In this document: one piece after another, positions 7,744-17,117 of the stretch
How positions within the stretch are numbered: position 1 is the stretch's first letter
Layout of the letters: each line of letters starts with the position of its first letter
Virus record (IMG/VR): IMGVR_UViG_3300035698_007267
Location: 1 to 38,282 of that record
Origin: a virus
Reading direction: 5' to 3' (one strand)
Length of the DNA stretch: 38,282 nt
The notes under the pieces: generated by a model
What the model saw: the letters and a program-made list of their open reading frames with translations, nothing else
Database searches by the model: none
What the model was told of the DNA's origin: nothing
Program-made: the position numbers and the translations under genes

Positions 7744-8002
7744 ATTTACTTTCGGCTTCCTCTATTTCTTCTTCTGTAAGTTCCTTTTTCTCATTGAAAT
7801 CTATAACAGGAGAAAAAACTGCTTCTAAAATTTCTACTGCCCTTGCTCTAGCTTTCACCTCAATAGAAATATCGTTTGCATTTAAATCACCTAAAGTACT
7901 TATACTATCTAAAACACTAGCTTGTTTAATAGCATAGTCAGAAAATATTTCAAAATCTTTACTTTCTCTTAATCTTTTTATTAAATCTTCTGATAAATTC
8001 AT
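7733..8002 (-). CDS. Small helical protein downstream of TerL
   Basis: An 89-residue acidic, helical protein (NLSEDLIKRLRESKDFEIFSDY at the start, ELTEEEIEEAESKYGF at the end). I chose the ATG at 8002: it follows the TerL stop without overlap and has TATAAT exactly 6 nt before it. The longer frames from 8020 or 8062 would overlap the terL 3' end. No enzymatic motif is present. It may be a head-completion or packaging accessory protein, from position only. Its C-terminal KYGF resembles the ends of the neighbouring 52-residue protein and of the adaptor protein. Confidence 0.6.
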   Translation of the reverse strand: MNLSEDLIKRLRESKDFEIFSDYAIKQASVLDSISTLGDLNANDISIEVKARARAVEILEAVFSPVIDFNEKKELTEEEIEEAESKYGF

Positions 8003-8008
8003 ATTTGT

Positions 8009-8014
8009 ATTATA
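8009..8014 (-). promoter_or_regulatory. TATAAT 6 nt before the 8002 ATG
   Basis: A perfect -10 hexamer on the minus strand; its internal TAA is the terL stop codon. Six bases (ACAAAT) separate it from ATG, so +1 falls on the start codon. No -35 match (AGAAGT at the right distance). No Shine-Dalgarno is present for the downstream gene. Confidence 0.5.
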
Positions 8015-9503
8015 AACCATAATTGCCCCTAACTTCTTCTCTTTTTCTTTTCCTTTGTTCATTAGCTACTAATCTTGTATATGGATCAATTACAGATTCA
8101 GCTATTTCCAACTGCATTGCTGCTGCATCTATAGTATCATCGTGAGCGCCTTTAGGAAAAACAAACATTTCTTTTTCTAAATCTGCGCACTCATTTGTTA
8201 TATGATAGATACCTTTCCCGGAATATCTAGGAATCAAACCTCTAACTCTAACTTCCTTTTGAGTCTTAGGGTGTTTCAAAGGTATTATGTTTGGATACTT
8301 ATTTCTTTTAGCGCACTCCTGATCTAACCACGGCTTTAATGCTTTTAAGTAAACTGTTTCCTCAATTCCTATTTTTTCAAATCCTTCATCATGTAATCTA
8401 AAAATATAATTAGTAAGTTCTTGAGAATCAAAGTGTACTCTAATAGCCCTAAAATTCCATTTGTTTTGATTATCAACATAGTTTCTTACAATCCCGGTAT
8501 AATCATTTTCTTGTTCTTTTCCTCCCGGATCTATTGTTACAAATTTCCTTGTGTTCATAGCCTCCACCTCGCTCCAAGTTCTGTTAATAATCCAATCCTC
8601 TTTAAATTCCTGATTAGCAGAAGAAATTGGATGTGCTTGATATAGCGCTGCAAACTCATATGGGCCTAATGTATTCTCAATTACTCTTAACGATTCTATT
8701 GGAAACTTCTCTGGCCATAATGGATCTCCTTTTTTTCTAAAAGCCTCATCCTCTACAGCAATAGCCGGGAATGTTATTCTTGTCCACTTATCATAGAATT
8801 TCTCATTATCTCTCTCTGCCTTCTCTTGTTGATCTACCAACCTACCCACTAAATCATCCATATGCCAACGAGTCATAATAACAATAACTGCCGTTCCACC
8901 TTCACCTCTTGTATAAAAAGTAGACCTGTACCAATCCCACCTGCTATCTCTAATAGTTTCGGAATTAGCTTCCTCTCTGTTTTTAAACGGATCATCAATT
9001 ATACCTATCTTAAATCCCTTACCTGTAATGGAACCACCAACACCTACCGCAGTATAACCCCCATCTTCTTGAGTCATCCACCTACCCTTTGCTTTTGTGT
9101 CGGGTCTTAATCTTGTATTGAAAATATCCTGATATGTTTCGGATTCCATAATATCTCTAGTACCCTGCCCAAACTCTGAAGCAAGTTCACTAGAATAAGA
9201 TGAAACAATAATAGGCCATTCAGGATGATGGCCGAGTACCCATGCGGGAAATTTCTTAGTGGCTAATTCTGATTTGCCGTGTCGTGGGGGACATTCTAAA
9301 ATAATACGGACATCTTCACCACGCTCAACTTTTTCAAGAGCCGTTTGAAAAACAGCTGCTAAAGTTTCGTGAAATTCCGTGTCTTGATAATCAACATCAG
9401 TAGCAATCGCAAAATCAATTAGATTCTTCTTTGCCTGATGTATTACCATCGCCCTTGCTTCCTCCGGCGATGCGTGCTGCGATTCTGTTAATTTGGTCAT
9501 CAT
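8010..9503 (-). CDS. terL: Terminase large subunit (ATPase-nuclease)
   Basis: A 497-residue DNA-packaging motor. Walker A is PPRHGKS (72-78) and Walker B IIDDP (168-172). The C-terminal RNase H-like nuclease shows TIDPGG (D325), an IEE acidic pair (381-382) and HDDTID (D455/D456), the three acidic positions expected for metal binding. It works with the portal and TerS to cut and translocate DNA. The start shown overlaps terS by 89 nt and has no ribosome site. An in-frame ATG at 9449 follows GGAGG by 11 nt and would remove 18 residues without touching the ATPase; either may be used. The far separation from the portal gene (about 12 kb) is unusual. Confidence 0.95.
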   Translation of the reverse strand: MMTKLTESQHASPEEARAMVIHQAKKNLIDFAIATDVDYQDTEFHETLAAVFQTALEKVERGEDVRIILECPPRHGKSELATKKFPAWVLGHHPEWPIIVSSYSSELASEFGQGTRDIMESETYQDIFNTRLRPDTKAKGRWMTQEDGGYTAVGVGGSITGKGFKIGIIDDPFKNREEANSETIRDSRWDWYRSTFYTRGEGGTAVIVIMTRWHMDDLVGRLVDQQEKAERDNEKFYDKWTRITFPAIAVEDEAFRKKGDPLWPEKFPIESLRVIENTLGPYEFAALYQAHPISSANQEFKEDWIINRTWSEVEAMNTRKFVTIDPGGKEQENDYTGIVRNYVDNQNKWNFRAIRVHFDSQELTNYIFRLHDEGFEKIGIEETVYLKALKPWLDQECAKRNKYPNIIPLKHPKTQKEVRVRGLIPRYSGKGIYHITNECADLEKEMFVFPKGAHDDTIDAAAMQLEIAESVIDPYTRLVANEQRKRKREEVRGNYGL

Positions 9504-9900
9504 TAAATGAGTTTAGTGGCTTCCCGTCAGATGTAACATCATTCTTATCAGACATCCCGTGATTATTTGCAAGAATAAGTTTTGCGATAGTTGGATTATA
9601 ACTCCCATCAAGCCCGTGTTCAACTAATTTCTGCTTTTGTTTAGTTTTTATCAACTCCATGGCTTCCCTAAATTCAGGATACACCTTTGACCAATCATAC
9701 AAAACTTGCCTAGAAACCTTTAGATAAATAGCATAGCCCTCAATAGTAGGTAACTTAACAATGAGTTTCTTCCTATACATCTTATAACCCTTTTCTACAT
9801 TCTCTTGAACAATCTGATCCTCAAAATCATCCATACAAGATGCAATATAGTCATTAACCCTTTTTCCTGCATATACATTTTTATATTTATTTGCTGGCAT
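9415..9900 (-). CDS. terS: Terminase small subunit
   Basis: A 161-residue protein directly before terL. It has an HTH-like segment (TIEGYAIYLKVSRQVLYDWSKVYPEF), a helical oligomerisation segment and the ILANNHGMSDKND motif. These are typical of small terminase subunits that recognise phage DNA and phase the packaging cut. I prefer the ATG at 9900, because TATAAT lies exactly 6 nt upstream and no Shine-Dalgarno is near. An ATG at 9915 overlapping the giant gene stop (TGATG), or a TTG at 9918, would add 5-6 residues. The 3' end overlaps terL. Confidence 0.85.
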   Translation of the reverse strand: MPANKYKNVYAGKRVNDYIASCMDDFEDQIVQENVEKGYKMYRKKLIVKLPTIEGYAIYLKVSRQVLYDWSKVYPEFREAMELIKTKQKQKLVEHGLDGSYNPTIAKLILANNHGMSDKNDVTSDGKPLNSFNDDQINRIAARIAGGSKGDGNTSGKEESN

Positions 9901-9906
9901 GGTTTT

Positions 9907-9912
9907 ATTATA
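9907..9912 (-). promoter_or_regulatory. TATAAT 6 nt before terS ATG
   Basis: A perfect -10 hexamer on the minus strand, directly preceded by TG (TGTATAAT) and followed by AAAACC then ATG at 9900. The predicted transcript begins at the A of ATG. No -35 is evident. This would allow terminase genes to be expressed separately from the giant upstream gene. Confidence 0.5.
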
Positions 9913-9914
9913 CA

Positions 9915-12900
9915 TCAATTATTATTTATTCTTCTCCTTATTGTTCTTTGTGAAGATGGGGCATACGTATTGATTAGTTTTTCTACATCATCCTTACTGG
10001 CTTTTGACAGTTTCTCAAAAGCATCTGTATTATCCTTATCAGTTAAAGAACCTTCTATTTTATAGACTGCTCTAACAAAATCCCTAACATAACCATCCGC
10101 TCTCTCTTGATCAAACACACCTTCCTCAACCCCGATTTCTACTGCCCTGAAAAATCTATCCTTTTGTGTATCTGAAAGATCTGTTTTATAAGCAATATCT
10201 AAAGTGTCATAAATAACTCCATAACTCCATGATTGTGTATTACCATTTCTATAAAATTGCCTTACAAAAGGTGTTCTATTAGGATCAAACTCCCCACCTA
10301 TAGAAGTAGCTGCTGATTCAAATGTAGAAGTAACAAATTCAAAAGGCCCCCCTAGATATTGGTCATACATATATTCAAGATCATCGGGGTGTATGTCTAT
10401 AACGCCCCTAGTTTTTTCATCTCCACCGGTTAGCTTATTCAAAATCTCCGATATAAATATCGCTACCTCACTTGTATTTTCAAAATATGTAGCACTATTT
10501 GGCTTAGGTGTTTTTGTAAATATTTGATCCGGGTGTATTTTCCCATCATACCAAGCATCGTTTGAGTTTATATCTGCAATTGGTTTTATCAAAGTAGGCC
10601 ATAAATCGTTTAGTTTAGTTCCAAAAGGGGAGAAACTATTTACTGCTGTTTCTGCAACTTGTTTTGTAGCTTCATCAAAATCCTTAGTACCCCAAGCTAT
10701 ATCAGACATCTGCCTTCCCATAGCATAGAAAGTTGTGTATCCATAAGGCATATTCCAAAGATTTACTTCTTTTCCATTGCCTATTGAAAATGATAATTTG
10801 TGATTCTTTGTCCACTCACTCATTTGCTCATCTCCTTCTTTATCTATCAGCTTAGATAAAGAGCCTGTCAAAAACCCTAACATTGTCATAGCACCTAAAG
10901 ACTTTACTATTCTAGTTCTTCCTTTTCTTGATGCTATTGATCTAGCAACTTTAGAAGTACCTTGAATAGCCGGGTTAATAAAACCATACGCACTTTTTAG
11001 AATAGGTGACATTTCACCTTGTCTTGAAAAGTTTACTGTTAAATCTGCTGCTGCTTGAATAGCTTTGTTTGGTGACATTCCCCTACCAATCAATTCCTTA
11101 TAAGCTGAAAATCTAATACCCAACTCGACCATTGTTTGTGCATCGTCAACAAATTCCCCTGCTTTCCTAACTGGATTTGTAAATTTTTCAACCCCCGCAT
11201 TTTGTATTTCTTTTTGTAACTTTAATAAGGATTGTTCTGCGTCTTGAACTGGTTCTAACCAATAATGTCCTGTATCACCGCCGTCTTTAAAAAATTGATC
11301 TACAAGTTTATTTCCATCACCTTTTAAATAACCCCAAATTTCTTTTTGTGATTGTGGTATTCCCTTAGCAACATCTATTTTTAAATTCTTCCCTGCATCT
11401 CCAAGTTCTCCCTGCTCGACACTTAGGTTAATAAGTCCTTCTCCAACATCCCTTTGAAAGTTTGTAATTAAGAATTCAGGTCGCCATCTAGTTTTAAAAC
11501 CACTCCAAATAGATAGGGCTGTTCTAAAACTCTTTGCCCAAGTAGGCACTCTAGAAAGATTAGTATTCTTTAATGCCCTTGCTAAATCGGGATCTTTTAC
11601 AGTTATGAAATATTCAGATCCATTTATCTTTGTAAGAATTACATTAGGGCCAACTTTAAATATTCTACCCCAAACATCTTCGGTAATACTTTCCAATGTG
11701 GGGCTAGCCGTAGGCTTGATATTAAGAAGTGGTTTCAATGTAGAATCCTTATTTATCACTCTTGTTATTTCCTTATGGAATTCGGGCATAGAACTTGCTG
11801 CCAAGTCCCTATGTGTCAACCACCATGAAAAAGCGTTAGCAAACTGTTCCTCCGGCATAGCAAGCCTTGTTGGATTTTCTCCAACTTCTAATTCTGAATG
11901 TTTATAAATCTCCAATCCAATAGTAGTATTTTTTACAACTCTTTTTGCCAATCCTTTTCTTATATCTAAAAAATGTCCTATCTCGTGCGCTAGCGTTTCC
12001 CTGCTTGTTGCAAATTTTCTTACAACTTTATTCTCAAGAGGAGAATAGTAACCTAGTTTTCTTCCGGGTTGCCCTTCTGTTTCAAAAACATCTAATCCCA
12101 ATCCTTCAGCGAACCCAACTAAATCATCTACAAACTTTTTATCTATCTCCGCTTTCAATTCTCTTTTAGCCAAAACTCCAACCGGATCTTTATCAACTGT
12201 AAACACCGTATCTTTTAAAAATGGATAAACTCTTGTCATATCAACAATAGTCTTACCTATATCATTCTTTAATTTAATTGTATAAACCCTTTCCATTCTG
12301 TGAAATGTATTTCCAATAGTAGATAAAACCCTTCTATCAGAACCTTTTGCTCTTTTAATAATACTTCTTGGAGTTGCTATACCCTGACCTGTTCCTATTC
12401 CTGTATAATCCTCGCTCATATCTCTAAATAATGGGGCGTAATTTTTATATGTAGAATTTATTTTTTCTGCTTCTGATTTCTTTAACAGTCCGTTTGCAAC
12501 CATGTACTTCAATGTATGTTTATCAAACTCCTTTAACTCCGCTATAAAAGGATCCATTTTACTATTATCTCTTGCTAAAATTTCATCTGCTTCAGAATCT
12601 TTCATTCCTGATAACCCTTCTTCAGCAGGTTTTCCTATCTCTGCCCTTCTTCTATTCATTTCCGCATTTCTTTCCTTAGCGTGCAATGCGTGTCTGTACT
12701 CATCCAATTCTTCAAAAGTTAAATCTGCCAACACAAGTCTTTCAACAAAATCTCTTTTTATATCTCTAATTCTTCTTATCTGATCTGCCTGTTTTCTAGG
12801 CAACATATCTTTCTGCGCCCATAAATCTAACTGCTCTTTTACTGAATCTCCGGTTCTTTCTTCAATAGATTGATTCAAAGATTTCAATCTTATATTCATA

Positions 12901-15194
12901 TCCTCAACCGTTCTTCTAAATTTCTGCCATTTTGTAGTTTCAGGAATTGTGAACTCCCCGCTGTGATCTTGAGATACAGTTTTGGTACTATTAGCAGGAG
13001 GTATTTTATCCATATCCTCGGTAATTTGAACCACTTTATCCAAATTATCTTGTATGTTATTCTTTGAATATGTCGAGTCTGCCTCAATTACATCCTTTGA
13101 TAAAGTACGGTCTAATGTTTCTGTTTCTGATCTTTCTTGTTGGGATCTTTGATCCCCCAAATCCTGTTGTGATTGGCGTACTTCTGTTCCTTTTTCTATT
13201 GCTTCCGTAGCATTTCTAATTCCCTCCGCCCTGCTTTTAATTTCATCTTGTAAGATATCGTATAGTTCCTGCTGTCTAGTAGCATTTTTGGCAGGTGTTA
13301 TGTTGTTTGCAGGATCTAGCATTGGTAATACTTTTTCAAAAAGTGACTTAGATCTCAAGTACTCCGGAACCCAAGAAGGAAATGTTGATGGTATTCCTAT
13401 AACACCTGCGTTCTCCGTTGGAATTCTTTGTCCTGCTTCGGCGGTTTCAACCTCCTGAAATACCTGTGCATATGCTTCTTGAAAAGCAATATCTTCTGCA
13501 ACTTCGTCTGTTGTAGCAGTCTGTGTTTCTCCTTCTATCCCCTGTGTTTCAGGAACTACATCTGTTTGAGTTTTAATATCTTGTTGTGTCTTTATATTCT
13601 GCAAATCAGTATAGACTTCCCCTACTGTTTTAAAACCTAAAAGTTTTTCATCTCCTGTATATAAAACCGGAGCCTTCATATCCAATTCCTCAAAAGCGGT
13701 TCTTCTATTAGACCCATCAAATGTTTCCCAAGAACCATCCTCCGATCTCTGCATTATTATTGGCTCTATTACTTCTCCATTCTGTATTCTTATTTTATAA
13801 TCATCTACTGTCTGCCTATCAATAGGATCTCTAGATCTTATATCCTTAGCATCAATAGATCCCAATTGACTTTCTGTAGATGTTCCAAAAACTACATCTG
13901 CAAAATCGCTAGCTTCTACAAAATCCCTAGCTTCCTTTGCATAATTCTCTGTATAACTTTTTAAAGAATCCTTATTGGATTCAATTATGTTTATCTGTTC
14001 TATATCTTGCTCTGTAACACCCCCAATATCTCCATTCCTTATCCCATTAGCAAAAGAAACCATTACCTCTGCTCCCGCACCTCCTAATAAACCACCTAAT
14101 GCTGACATGGCATTTCTAGTAGCAATTTCATCCCAACCTAAATCTTCTCTAAATGTAGATTCAACACCTATCTGAATATCTTCTTGTACAACCTCTGTGC
14201 CTGCTTCTTTTAAAGAAATTTTAACTATTCTTTTTGTAAGACCTTTGGCGAATTGGCCCTGTTCTCTTGGAGAAAATACTTCATCAGGAACTAATTTATC
14301 TACCCAACCAACTAAAATTCCTGTACCTACACCTATTCTCAATGCTTTATCTTTATCCAATCCCGATTCTTGTGCTGCTGTACTTACATCATCCGCAACT
14401 GCTCCCGAAGATACTGTAAAACCAACAATAGGATTTAATGCGAAAGCGCCTAAAGATGCTATAACTCCGGGGCCTGCATATAGTACTGTTTCAAAAATAT
14501 TTGTTGGCAAAAACTTTTCGCCTAAAGTTGAATTAGACCATTCCTCCGTTGGAACTAATCCGGGCTTCTCCCTTAAATCTTGAGTGAACTTCTTCATACT
14601 TTCAGTTTTTGATCCTAATGTATTATCATAAAAGTTTATCCACTTATCCGCCATCTCATTACCTTTTTCAGGATCGTACATAGTCCTCATAGCATCAGCA
14701 CGTACTTTTTCTCCGGGTGATAGTTTCTTATAATCCTCATCGGAAATATTTACATACTCTTTACTAACTTGTACATACATTGGATTTCTAAACTTTTGCT
14801 CAAAATGGTTTGCTATTAAATCTCCTGCAACATCTATAGTTGATGTTCCTAAATTCAGTAACTCTACACCAGTTCTAGGAAGTAATTTCACCATACCGCT
14901 AGTTATATCCCCTGAAATATTCTTTAATCCTGAAAATAACTTTCCGAAGAATCCTTTCTTCTCTTGTTCCTTTTCATCTACGGATTCCTCTATAACAGGC
15001 TTTCTATCAAAGTCTATAGAAGCAGATGATTTATATTTAGTAGGATTGTCCTTTATTGTTTTTAAAATAGAATCGTTAAATGGAAGGTTGCCCGATTTCT
15101 TAACAGTACCGCTTAGATCTACGGTTGTTCCACCGTATTTATAGGTACTACCATTTAAAGTTTTCAGTATATCTTCATGTTTTGGTATCGGCAT
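9915..15194 (-). CDS. Giant polyvalent internal virion protein (ParB-like and zincin modules)
   Basis: A 1,759-residue protein between the LysM virion protein and terminase. Hydrophobic, glycine-rich segments at about 232-265 and 285-300 could insert in membranes. About residues 441-515 look like a ParB/sulfiredoxin-type module: a 'pIDRQTVDDYKIRIQNGEV' strand-helix followed by DGSNRRTA (493-500). Residues 1015-1080 end in HEIGH (1070-1074), a zincin metallopeptidase-like site. The last 600 residues resemble the C-terminal region of large podoviral internal proteins and polyvalent proteins (helical, with RD/NF motifs and FINPAIQG). It is likely ejected with the DNA and could form the ejection channel, digest a target or protect the DNA. 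Ribosome site GAGG precedes ATG by 6 nt. Confidence 0.75.
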   Translation of the reverse strand: MPIPKHEDILKTLNGSTYKYGGTTVDLSGTVKKSGNLPFNDSILKTIKDNPTKYKSSASIDFDRKPVIEESVDEKEQEKKGFFGKLFSGLKNISGDITSGMVKLLPRTGVELLNLGTSTIDVAGDLIANHFEQKFRNPMYVQVSKEYVNISDEDYKKLSPGEKVRADAMRTMYDPEKGNEMADKWINFYDNTLGSKTESMKKFTQDLREKPGLVPTEEWSNSTLGEKFLPTNIFETVLYAGPGVIASLGAFALNPIVGFTVSSGAVADDVSTAAQESGLDKDKALRIGVGTGILVGWVDKLVPDEVFSPREQGQFAKGLTKRIVKISLKEAGTEVVQEDIQIGVESTFREDLGWDEIATRNAMSALGGLLGGAGAEVMVSFANGIRNGDIGGVTEQDIEQINIIESNKDSLKSYTENYAKEARDFVEASDFADVVFGTSTESQLGSIDAKDIRSRDPIDRQTVDDYKIRIQNGEVIEPIIMQRSEDGSWETFDGSNRRTAFEELDMKAPVLYTGDEKLLGFKTVGEVYTDLQNIKTQQDIKTQTDVVPETQGIEGETQTATTDEVAEDIAFQEAYAQVFQEVETAEAGQRIPTENAGVIGIPSTFPSWVPEYLRSKSLFEKVLPMLDPANNITPAKNATRQQELYDILQDEIKSRAEGIRNATEAIEKGTEVRQSQQDLGDQRSQQERSETETLDRTLSKDVIEADSTYSKNNIQDNLDKVVQITEDMDKIPPANSTKTVSQDHSGEFTIPETTKWQKFRRTVEDMNIRLKSLNQSIEERTGDSVKEQLDLWAQKDMLPRKQADQIRRIRDIKRDFVERLVLADLTFEELDEYRHALHAKERNAEMNRRRAEIGKPAEEGLSGMKDSEADEILARDNSKMDPFIAELKEFDKHTLKYMVANGLLKKSEAEKINSTYKNYAPLFRDMSEDYTGIGTGQGIATPRSIIKRAKGSDRRVLSTIGNTFHRMERVYTIKLKNDIGKTIVDMTRVYPFLKDTVFTVDKDPVGVLAKRELKAEIDKKFVDDLVGFAEGLGLDVFETEGQPGRKLGYYSPLENKVVRKFATSRETLAHEIGHFLDIRKGLAKRVVKNTTIGLEIYKHSELEVGENPTRLAMPEEQFANAFSWWLTHRDLAASSMPEFHKEITRVINKDSTLKPLLNIKPTASPTLESITEDVWGRIFKVGPNVILTKINGSEYFITVKDPDLARALKNTNLSRVPTWAKSFRTALSIWSGFKTRWRPEFLITNFQRDVGEGLINLSVEQGELGDAGKNLKIDVAKGIPQSQKEIWGYLKGDGNKLVDQFFKDGGDTGHYWLEPVQDAEQSLLKLQKEIQNAGVEKFTNPVRKAGEFVDDAQTMVELGIRFSAYKELIGRGMSPNKAIQAAADLTVNFSRQGEMSPILKSAYGFINPAIQGTSKVARSIASRKGRTRIVKSLGAMTMLGFLTGSLSKLIDKEGDEQMSEWTKNHKLSFSIGNGKEVNLWNMPYGYTTFYAMGRQMSDIAWGTKDFDEATKQVAETAVNSFSPFGTKLNDLWPTLIKPIADINSNDAWYDGKIHPDQIFTKTPKPNSATYFENTSEVAIFISEILNKLTGGDEKTRGVIDIHPDDLEYMYDQYLGGPFEFVTSTFESAATSIGGEFDPNRTPFVRQFYRNGNTQSWSYGVIYDTLDIAYKTDLSDTQKDRFFRAVEIGVEEGVFDQERADGYVRDFVRAVYKIEGSLTDKDNTDAFEKLSKASKDDVEKLINTYAPSSQRTIRRRINNN

Positions 15195-15195
15195 T

Positions 15196-16698
15196 TTATT
15201 CCTCTGAACTTAATTGACTTAATACTTTACTTTTTATTTCATCCGGAACTTGATTAAGTGTTGCATAGTCATTCTTTACTGCGAATACCCAATCATTTAC
15301 ATTTGTTCCGCCTATAGTAGAAGTATTATTTCCAATAAGGGAGTTATATTGCTGCCTTAATTCCTCGACTAAAGATGGCCCATAAGACATCAAAGATGTT
15401 TCTTGGGCTGCATTTAAATAGTCCTCAAAGGATATTCCTTCCATAGCCATGCTTTGACCCAAAGCTGCTGCTACAGAATTTCTTATATCTGCCGGTACAT
15501 CCTCTAAATTATACTGACCTTTATTTATTAAGCTAACATATGCTGAAACTCTAGGATCATCTGCACCGAGATTTAAACCATCACTACTGCTAGCAGGCAT
15601 TTTGTAATAGTGAGTTACACCATTAGCATCTTTATAAGAAACTAATTGATTGGCAGGAACAGACGATGGGTCTGCTACTGCAACCCCACCCTTCATAGTT
15701 ATTTCATTAGAAAATTCTCTAACTTCTCTGTTGTTTTGTGCGATAGTCAATTTTGCATTTATATTATCTACACTATCATTCAATGAAACACCGGCTTCTC
15801 CCATTAGTGCTGCTGTGGAAGGATCTACTAAAAGTTGCTTAATATAATCTGCTGTTGCTTCTGCTCTTGATAAATCATTTTGAATTAAATTAACCTGTGC
15901 ATCTGCTAATTTTATAGATTGATCATCAAGCCTTAAAAGATCCTGTCTGTTTAAATTTAAAATAGTTTCATAGTAAGATAGTTGATCTTGCCTGTCCTGT
16001 GCGATAGCGGAAATGGATCTATCTATTAAACCCTCTGCTACAGAAATTTGTCCATTTCTAGCATTTATAACCGCCTCAATAACTCCCGCCCTTGCTGCTA
16101 CATCATCCATTGTTTTTTGAATTCGTGGATTTCTTACTGCTGCAAGTCCGGTAACTTCTTGTTGCTGTTTAATTAAATTATTTCCTTCTGTTAAAAGGGT
16201 ATCTAGTTCATTTATTAAATCCTGATTTGCCTCAAAGTTTTCATTTATATAAAGTCTTTCGCGTTCTGCATTTTCTAAATCTTCTCTAAATGGACTTGTA
16301 ACATCTTTTATATCTCCTAAGATATCCTTCTCATTTGCTTTTAATTCCTCTATCTGTTTATCTATTTCACTTTTTTTATTATTGATTACATCCTCTATTT
16401 GTTTTCTATATTTATTTACTTGATCATCTACACTTTTTCCATCCGGGGTTTTAAATAAAGAACTTGTCCCAGTTGCCTGTTGCGTTTGTTGAGATGGTAA
16501 CCCCATATTAGATGACGACTGCATATCATTTGCGTTTATAGAACTACCTAGATTTGATAAGGTTAATTGCTCTCCGGGGAATATTAAATTTGGATTCCCG
16601 GAACTATATCCTGAAATATCACCGACACTAATTCCGTAGTTTTGTGCTATTTGTGAGAGCGTATCTCCGCCTTTTACTGTATATTTATTGTCTGCCAT
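15196..16698 (-). CDS. LysM-containing, coiled-coil virion protein
   Basis: A 500-residue protein beginning with one LysM module (about residues 5-48: YTVKGGDTLSQIAQNYGISV...NPNLIFPGEQLTL), which binds peptidoglycan or related glycans. Residues 85-300 are long charged helices predicted as coiled coil. The C-terminal 150 residues are helical with a DPRVSAYVSLINKGQ segment. It lies between tail proteins and the giant internal protein and is probably carried in the virion for cell-wall contact at entry. No catalytic residues of a hydrolase are seen. TATAAT lies 7 nt before ATG, with no Shine-Dalgarno at proper distance. Confidence 0.75.
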   Translation of the reverse strand: MADNKYTVKGGDTLSQIAQNYGISVGDISGYSSGNPNLIFPGEQLTLSNLGSSINANDMQSSSNMGLPSQQTQQATGTSSLFKTPDGKSVDDQVNKYRKQIEDVINNKKSEIDKQIEELKANEKDILGDIKDVTSPFREDLENAERERLYINENFEANQDLINELDTLLTEGNNLIKQQQEVTGLAAVRNPRIQKTMDDVAARAGVIEAVINARNGQISVAEGLIDRSISAIAQDRQDQLSYYETILNLNRQDLLRLDDQSIKLADAQVNLIQNDLSRAEATADYIKQLLVDPSTAALMGEAGVSLNDSVDNINAKLTIAQNNREVREFSNEITMKGGVAVADPSSVPANQLVSYKDANGVTHYYKMPASSSDGLNLGADDPRVSAYVSLINKGQYNLEDVPADIRNSVAAALGQSMAMEGISFEDYLNAAQETSLMSYGPSLVEELRQQYNSLIGNNTSTIGGTNVNDWVFAVKNDYATLNQVPDEIKSKVLSQLSSEE

Positions 16699-16705
16699 TA
16701 TTTTT

Positions 16706-16711
16706 ATTATA
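16706..16711 (-). promoter_or_regulatory. TATAAT 7 nt before LysM-gene ATG
   Basis: A perfect -10 hexamer on the minus strand in the 20-nt gap after the 16719-17117 gene, 7 nt before ATG. It would give a leader of one base. A small inverted repeat (CCTTA/TAAGG) overlaps it on the upstream side. Confidence 0.45.
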
Positions 16712-16718
16712 TCCTTAT

Positions 16719-17117
16719 TTAAGGTTTCACTCCATTCTTACTTATATTAGAGGTTTCCTTTTCTAAATTTTCTACTTTTTTAGTTAAAGCATCAATCAAT
16801 TCCATAGCTTTATTGTAAGCGTTAGCGATAGTGAGATACATAAAATGTCCTCCCTCATACTCGCCTATTCTTTCGTGGGCATCTACTGGAAATGGTAATA
16901 GATCACGGGTTGGCAATCTATTTGGAAAAACCTCATACCTATCCCTATTCTCTTTTATAGAAAAAAACTTTAAACGACCACTCTCAACCGCAGGTAATAT
17001 GGGTTTTTCAGAAGTCACTACGTTGACTGCCTCATCAATAACCTTGCCATCACCATCAAAACATTTCTCCGCATCTATTATACTTTTATTCTTTTTTATT
17101 AAACTTTGTATTTTCAT
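16719..17117 (-). CDS. Small tail-fibre-associated protein with C-terminal coiled coil
   Basis: A 132-residue protein whose start overlaps the stop of the 17114-18436 tail gene (ATGA); the longer frame from 17141 would lie within that gene. The middle is basic and beta-like (RLKFFSIKENRDRYEVFPNRLP). The C-terminus AYNKAMELIDALTKKVENLEKE is a heptad coiled coil like those ending tail-fibre chaperone domains. It may be a separate trimerisation or assembly factor for the preceding tail protein, on analogy and coupling only; I see no peptidase S74 catalytic Ser-Lys pair with confidence. Confidence 0.55.
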   Translation of the reverse strand: MKIQSLIKKNKSIIDAEKCFDGDGKVIDEAVNVVTSEKPILPAVESGRLKFFSIKENRDRYEVFPNRLPTRDLLPFPVDAHERIGEYEGGHFMYLTIANAYNKAMELIDALTKKVENLEKETSNISKNGVKP

